From NCBI GenBank assembly GCA_007118555.1, contig SKRJ01000371.1, positions 1 to 17,401 on the forward strand: 17,401 bases of DNA, in the 5' to 3' direction. Origin of the DNA: Anaerolineae bacterium. GTDB lineage: Bacteria; Chloroflexota; Anaerolineae; UBA1429. The position numbers were made by a program, and so were the translations under genes. Below, piece after piece: positions 1 through 6,719 of this stretch (position 1 is its first letter; each line of letters starts with the position of its first letter). Below the pieces are notes generated by a model. It worked only from the letters and a program-made list of their open reading frames with translations, did not search any database and was not told the origin of the DNA.

Positions 1-35
1 CCTGGAACGAGAGCACATCATCCGGTGCGCTTCAG

Positions 36-86
36 GAGCCGCAGGTCTCCCTGGCTATACGACCTGTCACGATCTCCCTGCGGCTC
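36..86. repeat. Perfect 10-base inverted repeat with 31-base loop
   Basis: GAGCCGCAGG (36-45) is exactly complementary to CCTGCGGCTC (77-86). A competing smaller pairing AGGTC/GACCT (43-47 with 61-65) lies inside it. No T-run follows on either strand, so a simple intrinsic terminator is unlikely. It may be the structured end of an upstream transcript or a protein binding region. Function unknown. Confidence 0.45.
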
Positions 87-277
87 ACCTGCGCCATGGC
101 TATACTCATTATAGGGCAGAGAAGCCAGCGGTGGGGTAACGTAGCCTCAAGGAGGCATAAGAATCGGGTTCAGGTGGCGTAAAGCTGTGCCGGGTTGCTT
201 TGTCTACTGCCAGACCTGGCTGGGCAGACGGTCTGAGCGCGCGACCAGAGTTGGCCGTTTTCCACCTAGAAATGCGC

Positions 278-306
278 TTGACGTCCTCCATGGGCTACTA
301 TATCAT
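278..306 (+). promoter_or_regulatory. Sigma70-type promoter for the RiPP-like operon
   Basis: TTGACG (278-283) and TATCAT (301-306) each match the consensus -35 and -10 at five of six positions and are separated by exactly 17 bases. This puts the transcription start near 313 and leaves an untranslated leader of about 95 to 100 bases before the PqqD-like gene. It is the best promoter match upstream of the operon. The 5/6 matches and ideal spacing are seen; use in vivo is inferred. Confidence 0.55.
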
Positions 307-378
307 GCCCAGGAGTATCGATTGCAGGTTGAATGCTGCGTATCCGGCTCTTGGAGTTCGTTTTGAGGATGGCCAGAG

Positions 379-397
379 TGATCGCTGATCGCGATCA
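379..397. promoter_or_regulatory. Palindrome/tandem repeat overlapping the ribosome binding site
   Basis: The sequence TGATCGCTGATCGCGATCA has two tandem TGATCGC units, and its last 12 bases (386-397, TGATCGCGATCA) are a perfect palindrome. The last A of the palindrome is the first base of the Shine-Dalgarno sequence AGGAGGG (397-403). In the mRNA this could form a small hairpin beside the ribosome site; in DNA it could be an operator. Either role is inferred. Confidence 0.35.
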
Positions 398-409
398 GGA
401 GGGAACATC

Positions 410-706
410 ATCTTCGCACTAAACTCTATCGTGCGGCAGAGTCCCAATATCGTCTCTCGCAACATCGCGGGCGAGGTCATTCTCGTGCCCATCGCCCGCA
501 ACGCCGACGAGCTCGAGAGCATCTATACGCTCAATGAGACGGCCTCCACGATCTGGGATGCCCTCGATGGCCAGCGTAATCTGGCCGACCTGGCGGGCCT
601 CATTGTGGCTGAATATGATGTCACGGATGACGTGGCATTTGCGGACCTTGTTGAACTGATTGAACAGCTCGCGCAGGTCAAGGCTGTGGAGATCGTAATG
701 GAATGA
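410..706 (+). CDS. PqqD-like RiPP recognition element (RRE) protein
   Basis: A small PqqD-family protein (98 residues from 410, 91 from the GTG at 431). PqqD proteins bind the leader peptide of a RiPP precursor and present it to a partner radical SAM enzyme. The family pattern is visible: an N-terminal LNSIVRQSPNIVSR strand, then GEVILVPI, YTLNETASTIWDALDG and a C-terminal helical half. Start choice: a strong AGGAGGG (397-403) lies 6 bases before an in-frame ATC (410) that would give MFALNSIV, matching the usual N-terminus of the family. The first conventional start, GTG 431, lies 27 bases from that site and would cut off the first strand. An in-frame stop at 386 excludes anything further upstream. 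The gene overlaps the following radical SAM gene by four bases (ATGA), implying translational coupling. The family assignment is firm; the exact start is not. Confidence 0.85.
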   Translation: MFALNSIVRQSPNIVSRNIAGEVILVPIARNADELESIYTLNETASTIWDALDGQRNLADLAGLIVAEYDVTDDVAFADLVELIEQLAQVKAVEIVME

Positions 707-1797
707 GCTGCCCCCATGTTCCGGAGCTGAAATACAGCGCCTTTGGCCAGCGTCTCTTGGAAAAGGCGCAGAGCCAGCGTCAACTCCTATGGGCCTCTCT
801 GGAGTTGACGTTTCGCTGCAATATGCGCTGCCAACACTGCTACATCCAATGCGATGAGGGGAGTTGGGTTGACGATCCGGAGCTAAAGACCGATGGGTGG
901 CGGAGCATCATCGATCAGTTGGCCGATGCGGGGGTGCTCTGGCTGCTGCTCACCGGCGGCGAGCCACTGCTGCGGCCCGATTTCGACGAGATATTCATGT
1001 ATGCCAAGCGCAAGGGCATGCTCATCACGCTCTTTACCAATGGCACCCTGGTGACCGAGGAGATCGCCGATCTCTTGGCGGCCTACCCGCCCTTTGCCGT
1101 CGAAGTGTCACTGTATGGGCGCACGGCCGAGGTGTACGAGCAGATCACCACCGTACCCGGCTCTTACGAGCGTTGCATGGAGGGCATCGCCCGATTGGCG
1201 GCCCGTCCTATCCTGCTGCGGCTCAAGTCGCCCCTGATGACACTCAACCAGCACGAGATCCCGGATCTCAGGGCCTATGCCGAGTCGCTGGAGGTGCCAT
1301 TCCGCCATGATCCGCTGCTCAACGCCGGTATGACGGGCGGTGTGCAGCCGACGTTGCTGCGCCTGTCGCCCGAGGAGGTGGTGGCGTGGCAGATGGCCGA
1401 TGTCGAGTCTCGGGAGAGTTGGTGTGCGTCGTACGAGCGGCGAGCTGGTGCGCAATTCGACCCCGAGCAACTCTATGTGTGCGGCGCAGGGCTGCGCTCG
1501 GTGCACATTGACCCGGCGGGCCGTCTCAGCATCTGCATGATGGTGCGCGAACCGTCGTATAACCTGGGGCAGGGTTCTCTGGCCGATGCCTGGGATCGGT
1601 TCGTCCCCAAAGTGCGTCAGGGCCACATGCGTCATGATTCTGCTTGCTATGCTTGTAAACTGCGGATGACTTGCGAGAGCTGTCCCGCATACGCTATTAT
1701 GGAGACAGGCGATCCATGCGGTGCTGTGCCCTACCTGTGTAAGGTGGCTCACCATCGGGCGGCAGCCATGGAGCGCATGGCCCAATCTGCCGTATAG
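703..1797 (+). CDS. Radical SAM/SPASM peptide maturase (PqqE-like)
   Basis: A 364-residue radical SAM enzyme. The 4Fe-4S cluster motif is C39-x3-C43-x2-C46 (RCNMRCQHCY), followed by the SAM-binding GGEP at residues 85-88. The C-terminal SPASM region has cysteines at about 260, 278, 315, 318, 324, 327, 339 and 346, including a CX2CX5CX2C cluster, which fits two auxiliary iron-sulfur clusters. Enzymes of this class modify ribosomal peptides (for example thioether or C-C crosslinks) using a 5'-deoxyadenosyl radical. The upstream PqqD-like protein is its expected leader-binding partner, and the 47-residue peptide 28 bases downstream is the likely substrate. The ATG is set by the ATGA overlap with the previous gene. 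The chemistry performed cannot be read from sequence. A heme or PQQ role is not supported, because no other pqq or heme genes are present. Confidence 0.93.
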   Translation: MSCPHVPELKYSAFGQRLLEKAQSQRQLLWASLELTFRCNMRCQHCYIQCDEGSWVDDPELKTDGWRSIIDQLADAGVLWLLLTGGEPLLRPDFDEIFMYAKRKGMLITLFTNGTLVTEEIADLLAAYPPFAVEVSLYGRTAEVYEQITTVPGSYERCMEGIARLAARPILLRLKSPLMTLNQHEIPDLRAYAESLEVPFRHDPLLNAGMTGGVQPTLLRLSPEEVVAWQMADVESRESWCASYERRAGAQFDPEQLYVCGAGLRSVHIDPAGRLSICMMVREPSYNLGQGSLADAWDRFVPKVRQGHMRHDSACYACKLRMTCESCPAYAIMETGDPCGAVPYLCKVAHHRAAAMERMAQSAV

Positions 1798-1825
1798 TGG
1801 GTCCCGACACCATCAGGAGAAGATC

Positions 1826-1969
1826 ATGAGCGGAACCAAAAAGGTATACGTCAAGCCCACCATCGAGGGGGTCCATCTCTTGCCGGATGAGGCTGTGCTC
1901 GGCCACTGCAAGACGATCCAGGATTGCGTTGACGAGCAGAGTCCAGAGCAGTTTCAGTTTGGCTCCTGA
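1826..1969 (+). CDS. Putative RiPP precursor peptide, 47 residues
   Basis: A short gene with an AGGAG ribosome site (1815-1819), between the radical SAM and kinase genes. Its N-terminal part, MSGTKKVYVKPTIEGVHLLP, carries a KxYxKPxI pattern like the YxxP leader motif bound by PqqD-like RRE proteins in lasso and related RiPP systems. After it come EAVLGHCKT and a polar tail with a second Cys, ending QFQFGS. The two cysteines are at residues 28 and 34, and the last residue is Ser47. There is no signal peptide or membrane segment. Inferred role: substrate of the radical SAM enzyme (the Cys residues are possible thioether donors) and perhaps of the HprK-like kinase. The leader/core border is not evident; GHC around residue 26-28 is one possibility. 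Its size, position and motif make it a confident coding gene; the RiPP role is likely but unproven. Confidence 0.8.
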   Translation: MSGTKKVYVKPTIEGVHLLPDEAVLGHCKTIQDCVDEQSPEQFQFGS

Positions 1970-1986
1970 TTGAGCTTTTCTGATCA

Positions 1987-2910
1987 ATGGCGCTGGTGAG
2001 ATCGTCGGCCTTGAGGGATCTCTCTATGGGGCCTGGCAGCCAGGTTGTTCTGAGCATTGCCGAAATCGGCTATGAGCTCTGGGCCCACGACAAGGATATC
2101 ACCCTGGCTCTGGACCCTACCTATGTTCCTTTCGTCAACGGATGCAACGCGGACATTTCCTTGTGCGTGTATTCAGGCAGCATGGCGGAGGTAGATCTCG
2201 GGCCGGTTCTCTTTGACTCGGGCGGTGTCTGGACGCTACACGCCTCCCGCGGAGAGCTCGTATATGGGTTTGTGCCCGGCGAGACCTCTCCCCAGGGAGG
2301 TCGTACGTACTCTACCCTGATGCGACTCGATCAAGATCTGACGAGAGGGAGCATCTATGTAAAAGCTCCTGCCAATGAGAGCTCCTTGCGAGTACGTGCT
2401 CTCAGCCAGGCCAGCGGGGAGGTCTTGACCGTAGCTATGCTCTCTCGTGGACGCGGGGTCGAGTTGCACGGGCTGGGCCTGAGGAGCCAGGACACAGGCT
2501 ATCTGTTCTGTGGTGTCTCGGGGGCTGGCAAGAGCACCGTAGCCAGGATTTGGCGTGATGAGCCCGAGCTAGAGATCCTGAGTGACGACCGGATCATCGT
2601 CAGAAAGGCAGACGGCGGTCTGCGCATCTATGGCACGCCGTGGCATGGCGATGCAGGGGCTGCGTCTCCGGGCTCGGCTCCTCTCCAACAGCTCTTTTTC
2701 CTGCGCCAGGGTTCCACCAACCATGTTCGCGCGCTCTCTCCGGGCGAGGCTGCGGGGCGCCTGATGACCTGCTGCTTTGCCACCTTCTGGGACCCGGTGG
2801 GGATGGCGTTTACGCTTTCAGTTCTGGAAGAGATTTCTACCGCAGTGCCCTGCTATGAGCTGACCTTTGTCAAAGATCACTCTATGGTGGACTTTGTGCG
2901 GCAACTATAA
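1987..2910 (+). CDS. HprK-like P-loop kinase of a peptide-modification cassette
   Basis: A 307-residue protein with an HPr-kinase-like nucleotide-binding domain. The Walker A motif is GVSGAGKST (residues 176-184), followed by LSDDRIIVR (198-206) and YGTPWHG (215-221), the usual order in HprK-related proteins of RiPP clusters (ScmC-like, or the lasso-peptide kinases of the ThcoK/PsmK type). True HprK acts on the PTS protein HPr; relatives in lasso clusters phosphorylate the precursor, in known cases at its C-terminal Ser. The upstream peptide ends in Ser, so peptide phosphorylation is a reasonable inference. The first 170 residues are divergent. The ATG at 1987 lacks a visible ribosome site; an in-frame ATG at 2026 has GAGGG 8 bases upstream and may be the true start. 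The gene follows the peptide gene by 17 bases, so it is probably in the same operon. Confidence 0.82.
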   Translation: MALVRSSALRDLSMGPGSQVVLSIAEIGYELWAHDKDITLALDPTYVPFVNGCNADISLCVYSGSMAEVDLGPVLFDSGGVWTLHASRGELVYGFVPGETSPQGGRTYSTLMRLDQDLTRGSIYVKAPANESSLRVRALSQASGEVLTVAMLSRGRGVELHGLGLRSQDTGYLFCGVSGAGKSTVARIWRDEPELEILSDDRIIVRKADGGLRIYGTPWHGDAGAASPGSAPLQQLFFLRQGSTNHVRALSPGEAAGRLMTCCFATFWDPVGMAFTLSVLEEISTAVPCYELTFVKDHSMVDFVRQL

Positions 2911-2940
2911 GCCGCATCATATCGGTAGCGAACTGTCGAG

Positions 2941-2962
2941 GAGCGCTCTTGTAAGAGCGCTC
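2941..2962 (+). terminator. Strong intergenic hairpin (attenuator or processing site)
   Basis: The arms GAGCGCTCTT (2941-2950) and AAGAGCGCTC (2953-2962) are perfectly complementary. As RNA they would form a 9-pair stem with a TGTA tetraloop. No T-run follows, so this is not a classical intrinsic terminator. It sits 24 bases before the peptidase start and could attenuate transcription, protect the upstream mRNA end, or separate expression of the kinase and peptidase genes. Confidence 0.5.
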
Positions 2963-2985
2963 GTCTAGCGAGAGGATCTAGTGGG

Positions 2986-5964
2986 ATGCAGCACTGCTAC
3001 CGTGGGCCTCATCTTGCGTCCCGGCTGCGCCTTGTTCTCGTGCTCGCGTTGCTCCTTTCTTTTTCCTCATGGGCTGCACCCACATATGCCTCGACAGACG
3101 ATGTGAGCCCTGGCCTGCAGATCGTGTCAACCACGCTGACGGGCATCGAGTTCGAGTGGCTTGCCCCGTCCCATACCGTGCAACAGGATCCCGTCCTGGG
3201 ATGCGACATGCTGGCGGTCGCCGGCATGGCCCCTGTGGATGCCGCCGGCTGGCCCGCTCTGCCGGCCGCTGGCGCCCTTATCGGCATACCGTATACGGCT
3301 ACCGATCTCGGGCTCGAGATCCTGGAGATCGAGTACGTCGATCTCCCCGGCCGCTACTCGCTCTGCCCTGTGCCGCGCCCCATCCTGGAGCACCGGTCGG
3401 AGGTGTCGATGCCCCGGGGCTATACGCAGGAGGCCGATCCTGTGGCCTATGCTCTGGAGAGCTATTGGCCCACCGAGGTGATCGCGTTGGCCGAGGAGGG
3501 TTTCCTGCGCCAGCAGCGAGTGACCCAGATCGCCCTCTACCCTTTCCAGTACGTGCCCGCCACGGGGCAGCTACGGGCGATCCAACGTGTGCGCGCCCGT
3601 CTGTCCTATGTGGCCGATCCGCCACCTGCCCAGAATGACCCGCTCCTCGAGCCGGATGCCTATGAGCCGCTCTATCAAGCTGCTCTCGCCAACTATGAGC
3701 AGGCCCGCGTCTGGCGACAGCCCGTAGGCGCGCGCCAGGCGTTTCCCGTCACGGTCCAGGCCCAGACCGCGCAAGTTCTCAAGCTATCCGTGGAGGAGCA
3801 GGGCATGGTACGTCTGACGGGCGCAGAGCTGGCGTCCGCTGGGTTACCCTTGGGAGAGATCGATCCTCACACGATCCGCCTGTTCAACCAGGGACAAGAG
3901 ATCGCCCGCCGCATCGAGCAGTCGGCCCCCGGCCCGCTCCAGGCCGACGATGCGCTGTACTATTACGGAGAGGCGATTCGCTCGTCCTACACGGCGACGA
4001 ACGTCTATTGGCTGACCTGGGGCGAGGGACTGGGGCTCGACATGGTCACCGAGAGGACCGGCGTCTCGGACGTCCCGACAGCGTTTCGATACCTGCTGCC
4101 CATTAGCAGAGGCGGCCGCATGCTTGGGACCCCGGCCTATTTCACCGAGCCGATGGTTGCCCGGCAGGAGCGCGCCTATCTCACCAGCAACCCGATGCCG
4201 CCGGACGACGACCACTGGTATTGGGGCTGGATTCCGCCCGTGGGCGGGCTGTCTACCCGGGTCTTTACCAGCACCATCAAGGCTCCCTCGCCGGAGGCGT
4301 TGACGGCCCAACTGCGCGTCTATCTCACCGGCGAGAGGGCGAACAGGTCGTGGCACTGGGCGCGCGTCGAATGGGACGGGCTTTTGATCGGCGAAGCGAC
4401 CTGGGGATATGGCGAAAACATGGTTTTCGAAGCCAGCGTGCCCCAGGAGCATCTGTTGGACGGCGAGGTCGCCATCACGGTCACGACGGGGCTGGAGCTG
4501 TCTCCCGACGAGTTCGATATCATCTACTTGCATCGCTTTGAGCTGGACTATGGCCGGCGCTACCTGGCCGAGGACGACGTGCTCACCTTTGCGGTGGACG
4601 AGCCGGGCTCCTGGGAGGTGCGCGTCGAGGGCTTTTCGGGGCAGGCCGTGCCCGATCTGTACAGGACCACCGACCCGCTGCGCCCGGTCCATATCATGCA
4701 TGGCACGCTAGAGCCTGACGGCGAGGGGCACGCCCTGAGTCTGGTCCAGACTGTCGCGCAGACGGAGCGCTATGTGGCGCTGACCCCCGATCGGTATCAG
4801 AGCCCTGTGGCCATGGAGCTGGTGACCCCCACCCACTGGAGTGACCCGGCCCAGAGCGCCGACTATTTGATCATCACCCACGCCGACTTTTACGAGGCCA
4901 TCCAGCCGTTGGCCAATTACCGCAGGGCCCAGGGCCTGCGTGTGGTCGTCGTCGATGTGGTCGATCTGTACAACGAGTTCAACCACGGGATCGTGGGCGT
5001 CGATGGCATCCGCGGGTTCATCGCCCATGCCTATCACAACTGGAGCCCCCCGGCGCCGGCGTACGTCCTGCTGGTGGGCGACGGCAACTTTGATCCCAAG
5101 AATCACTTGGGGCGCGGCGAGATCTCGTACCTGCCGCCCTATCTGGCCGATGTAGATCCCTGGATGGGCGAGACCGTGGCGGACAACCGCTATGTCACCG
5201 TGCATGGCGACGACATCTTTCCCGATCTGTTCCTGGGGCGGCTGCCGGTCAAGACGGCGGCCGAGACGACGGCCATCGTAAACAAGATCCTGGCCTATGA
5301 GGCGCTGGAGAGCGAACTCTGGCAGCTTGACATCTCCTTTGTGGCTGACGTTGCCGGCGCAGGCGGGAACTATCCCGTGCTATCGGACGTAATCATCAAC
5401 CTGCACACGCCAGAGCCATATTTCCCCGAGCGCATCTATTACCTGGTGACGCCGGGCCATGACACGGTTGCGGGTGTGCGGGCGTCGCTGTTCAACGCGT
5501 TCAATCAGGGACGTCTCCTCATCAACTACAAGGGGCACGCGGCAATCTCGTCGTGGGGGGCGCCAGCGTTCTTTAACCTTGCCGATCTCGCGAATCTGGC
5601 GGATAATCATCGGCAGCCGTTCATAGTGCCCATGACCTGTCTGGAGGGCTACTATATCAGCCCACCGGCAGCCAATGGCTCTGATCGATCCTCGCTTTCC
5701 GAGGCGCTGGTGCGGCTGGAGGGGCGGGGGGCCATCGCGTCGTTCGCGCCCTCGGGCTTTGGCATTGCGGCCGGACACGAGTTTCTCAACAAGGGGCTCT
5801 TTGACGCCCTGTTCCAGGACGGCGTGACCGAGCTCGGACCCGCGACGACGCTGGCCAAGCTCAGGCTCTACAGAGACACGGTCGGCTATCGCGAGCTGAT
5901 CGACACATACCTGCTCATGGGTGATCCGGCCATGAGCCTGCGGACCTATAGCCCAGAGCCATGA
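2986..5964 (+). CDS. Secreted C25 (gingipain-type) cysteine peptidase
   Basis: A 992-residue exported protein. Residues 1-36 form a signal peptide: basic RLRL, a hydrophobic VLVLALLLSFSSWA core, then an APTYAS-type cleavage region. Residues about 37-215 resemble a C25 propeptide (LCPVPRPI; YPFQYVPATGQLRAIQRVR). A middle beta-rich region spans about 260-600. The peptidase domain runs from about 626 (DYLIITHADF) to the end, with VLLVGDGNFDPKN, the catalytic-dyad His in NYKGHA (H851), the catalytic Cys in MTCLEGYY (C885), and a terminal LLMGDPAMSLR. It lacks the Bacteroidetes type-IX sorting domain, so export by Sec is expected. The 75-base gap with a hairpin after the kinase gene leaves operon membership open. 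It may process or act with the putative peptide, or be an unrelated extracellular peptidase. Cleavage specificity cannot be told. Confidence 0.88.
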   Translation: MQHCYRGPHLASRLRLVLVLALLLSFSSWAAPTYASTDDVSPGLQIVSTTLTGIEFEWLAPSHTVQQDPVLGCDMLAVAGMAPVDAAGWPALPAAGALIGIPYTATDLGLEILEIEYVDLPGRYSLCPVPRPILEHRSEVSMPRGYTQEADPVAYALESYWPTEVIALAEEGFLRQQRVTQIALYPFQYVPATGQLRAIQRVRARLSYVADPPPAQNDPLLEPDAYEPLYQAALANYEQARVWRQPVGARQAFPVTVQAQTAQVLKLSVEEQGMVRLTGAELASAGLPLGEIDPHTIRLFNQGQEIARRIEQSAPGPLQADDALYYYGEAIRSSYTATNVYWLTWGEGLGLDMVTERTGVSDVPTAFRYLLPISRGGRMLGTPAYFTEPMVARQERAYLTSNPMPPDDDHWYWGWIPPVGGLSTRVFTSTIKAPSPEALTAQLRVYLTGERANRSWHWARVEWDGLLIGEATWGYGENMVFEASVPQEHLLDGEVAITVTTGLELSPDEFDIIYLHRFELDYGRRYLAEDDVLTFAVDEPGSWEVRVEGFSGQAVPDLYRTTDPLRPVHIMHGTLEPDGEGHALSLVQTVAQTERYVALTPDRYQSPVAMELVTPTHWSDPAQSADYLIITHADFYEAIQPLANYRRAQGLRVVVVDVVDLYNEFNHGIVGVDGIRGFIAHAYHNWSPPAPAYVLLVGDGNFDPKNHLGRGEISYLPPYLADVDPWMGETVADNRYVTVHGDDIFPDLFLGRLPVKTAAETTAIVNKILAYEALESELWQLDISFVADVAGAGGNYPVLSDVIINLHTPEPYFPERIYYLVTPGHDTVAGVRASLFNAFNQGRLLINYKGHAAISSWGAPAFFNLADLANLADNHRQPFIVPMTCLEGYYISPPAANGSDRSSLSEALVRLEGRGAIASFAPSGFGIAAGHEFLNKGLFDALFQDGVTELGPATTLAKLRLYRDTVGYRELIDTYLLMGDPAMSLRTYSPEP

Positions 5965-5976
5965 CGCTCAAGGGGC

Positions 5977-5995
5977 CTGGGCCGCCAGCGGCCAG
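5977..5995 (+). terminator. Possible weak hairpin after the C25 peptidase gene
   Basis: CTGGGCCGC and GCGGCCAG (5977-5985 with 5988-5995) pair over eight base pairs with one bulged G and a very short loop, 13 bases after the peptidase stop. There is no T-run. It may mark the transcript end weakly, or be incidental in GC-rich DNA. Confidence 0.25.
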
Positions 5996-6048
5996 AAGAA
6001 CCAGGCGCGATTTCTTGTATCGTTGCATCCAAAGAAGGAGACGGAACT

Positions 6049-6621
6049 GTGGAACTACGAACACTGCTCTTTGAGGAGGGAGGCCCGCAGCACACCGAGG
6101 CGACGCTGGCGCTCTGCCTGGAGCGGGCCCTGGCCCTTGGCATCCGGCAGGTCGTGGTCGCTTCGTCGCACGGTGACACCGCGCGCCAGGCCCAGGCCCT
6201 GTTTGCGCCCCACGGCATCCGGGTGTGCGCTGTCACCCTGTGCCATGGCTGGGAGCACCTGGGCTGGTGCATGTCGCCGGAGACGCGGCGCGAGCTCGAG
6301 GAGTTGGGGATTGTGGTGGTCACCGGTATCCATGCCCTGGGCGATGGCGTGGGCTCGGCCTTTAGCGACAAACATGGCGGCCGCGCCGTCGAGGAGGTGG
6401 TGCGCGATGTGCTCTATCGGTTCTCGCAGGGTATGAAGGTTGCCGTCGAGTGCCTGCTGATGGCAGCCGATGTGGGCTTTTTGGACATGGAGGCCGAAGT
6501 GATCTCGATTGCGGGCACGGGGTCGGGCGCAGACACGGCCATTGTGTGCAAGCCCGCCTATCCGCGCACCGTGCTCGAGCTCGAGATTCGCGAGGTACTG
6601 GCCAAGCCCCGCATCCCCTGA
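6049..6621 (+). CDS. Stand-alone pyruvate kinase C-terminal-domain protein
   Basis: A 190-residue protein consisting only of a domain like the C-terminal (alpha/beta) allosteric domain of pyruvate kinase. It lacks the catalytic TIM barrel, so it is not a pyruvate kinase. Visible features are ALALGIRQVVVASSHGDTARQ near the N-terminus, a central VVVTGIHALGDGVGSAF, and a C-terminal ISIAGTGSGADTAIV followed by KPAYPRT. Such proteins occur in archaea and various bacteria; their biochemical role is not known to me. It starts at GTG 6049, with AAGGAG (6035-6040) 8 bases upstream. It lies 84 bases after the peptidase gene with no obvious promoter, so it may be read through from upstream or have its own weak promoter. 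No functional link to either neighbour is evident. Confidence 0.75.
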   Translation: MELRTLLFEEGGPQHTEATLALCLERALALGIRQVVVASSHGDTARQAQALFAPHGIRVCAVTLCHGWEHLGWCMSPETRRELEELGIVVVTGIHALGDGVGSAFSDKHGGRAVEEVVRDVLYRFSQGMKVAVECLLMAADVGFLDMEAEVISIAGTGSGADTAIVCKPAYPRTVLELEIREVLAKPRIP

Positions 6622-6653
6622 GAAGAGACCGCCGGAGCTGTGTGGCCCGCGAG

Positions 6654-6681
6654 TTGCAGAATGGCGCGCAAAGACTATAAT
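6654..6681 (+). promoter_or_regulatory. Sigma70-type promoter of the peroxiredoxin-glutaredoxin gene
   Basis: TTGCAG (6654-6659) and a perfect TATAAT (6676-6681) are separated by 16 bases. Transcription would start near 6688, about 32 bases before the ATG at 6720. This makes the selenoprotein gene an independent transcription unit, consistent with the terminator right after it. Confidence 0.65.
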
Positions 6682-6719
6682 CTGGACAAAGTTGACCCAT
6701 GTGCTAAGGAGAAAAACTG

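Larger units (their letters stand above)
1..409. other. Non-coding leader region upstream of the RiPP-like operon
   Basis: No convincing gene is seen in this stretch. Short open frames on both strands lack a ribosome binding site and recognisable protein character. It holds an imperfectly explained long-armed inverted repeat (36-86), an 11-base palindrome CAGACGGTCTG (225-235), a good promoter match (278-306) and a 12-base palindrome that abuts the ribosome binding site of the first gene (386-397). The motif TGGCTATAC occurs twice, near 52 and 97. By eye it is less GC-rich than the minus-strand genes at the right of the window. Confidence 0.6.

Noticed and set aside
200..388. Small plus-strand open frame upstream of the PqqD-like gene
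   Set aside because: It overlaps the likely promoter, lacks a ribosome site and has no protein-family character.
703..1797. PQQ biosynthesis (pqqD/pqqE) locus
   Set aside because: There is no pqqA-like peptide with the Glu-x3-Tyr motif and no pqqB, pqqC or pqqF. The neighbouring peptide and kinase indicate another RiPP type.
1826..2910. Lasso peptide cluster
   Set aside because: The YxxP motif and HprK-like kinase recall lasso systems, but no asparagine-synthetase-like cyclase or B2 transglutaminase-type peptidase is present, and a radical SAM enzyme takes the central place.
5977..5995. Confident terminator after the C25 peptidase gene
   Set aside because: The stem has a bulge and a very short loop and no T-run, so it is listed only as a weak candidate.
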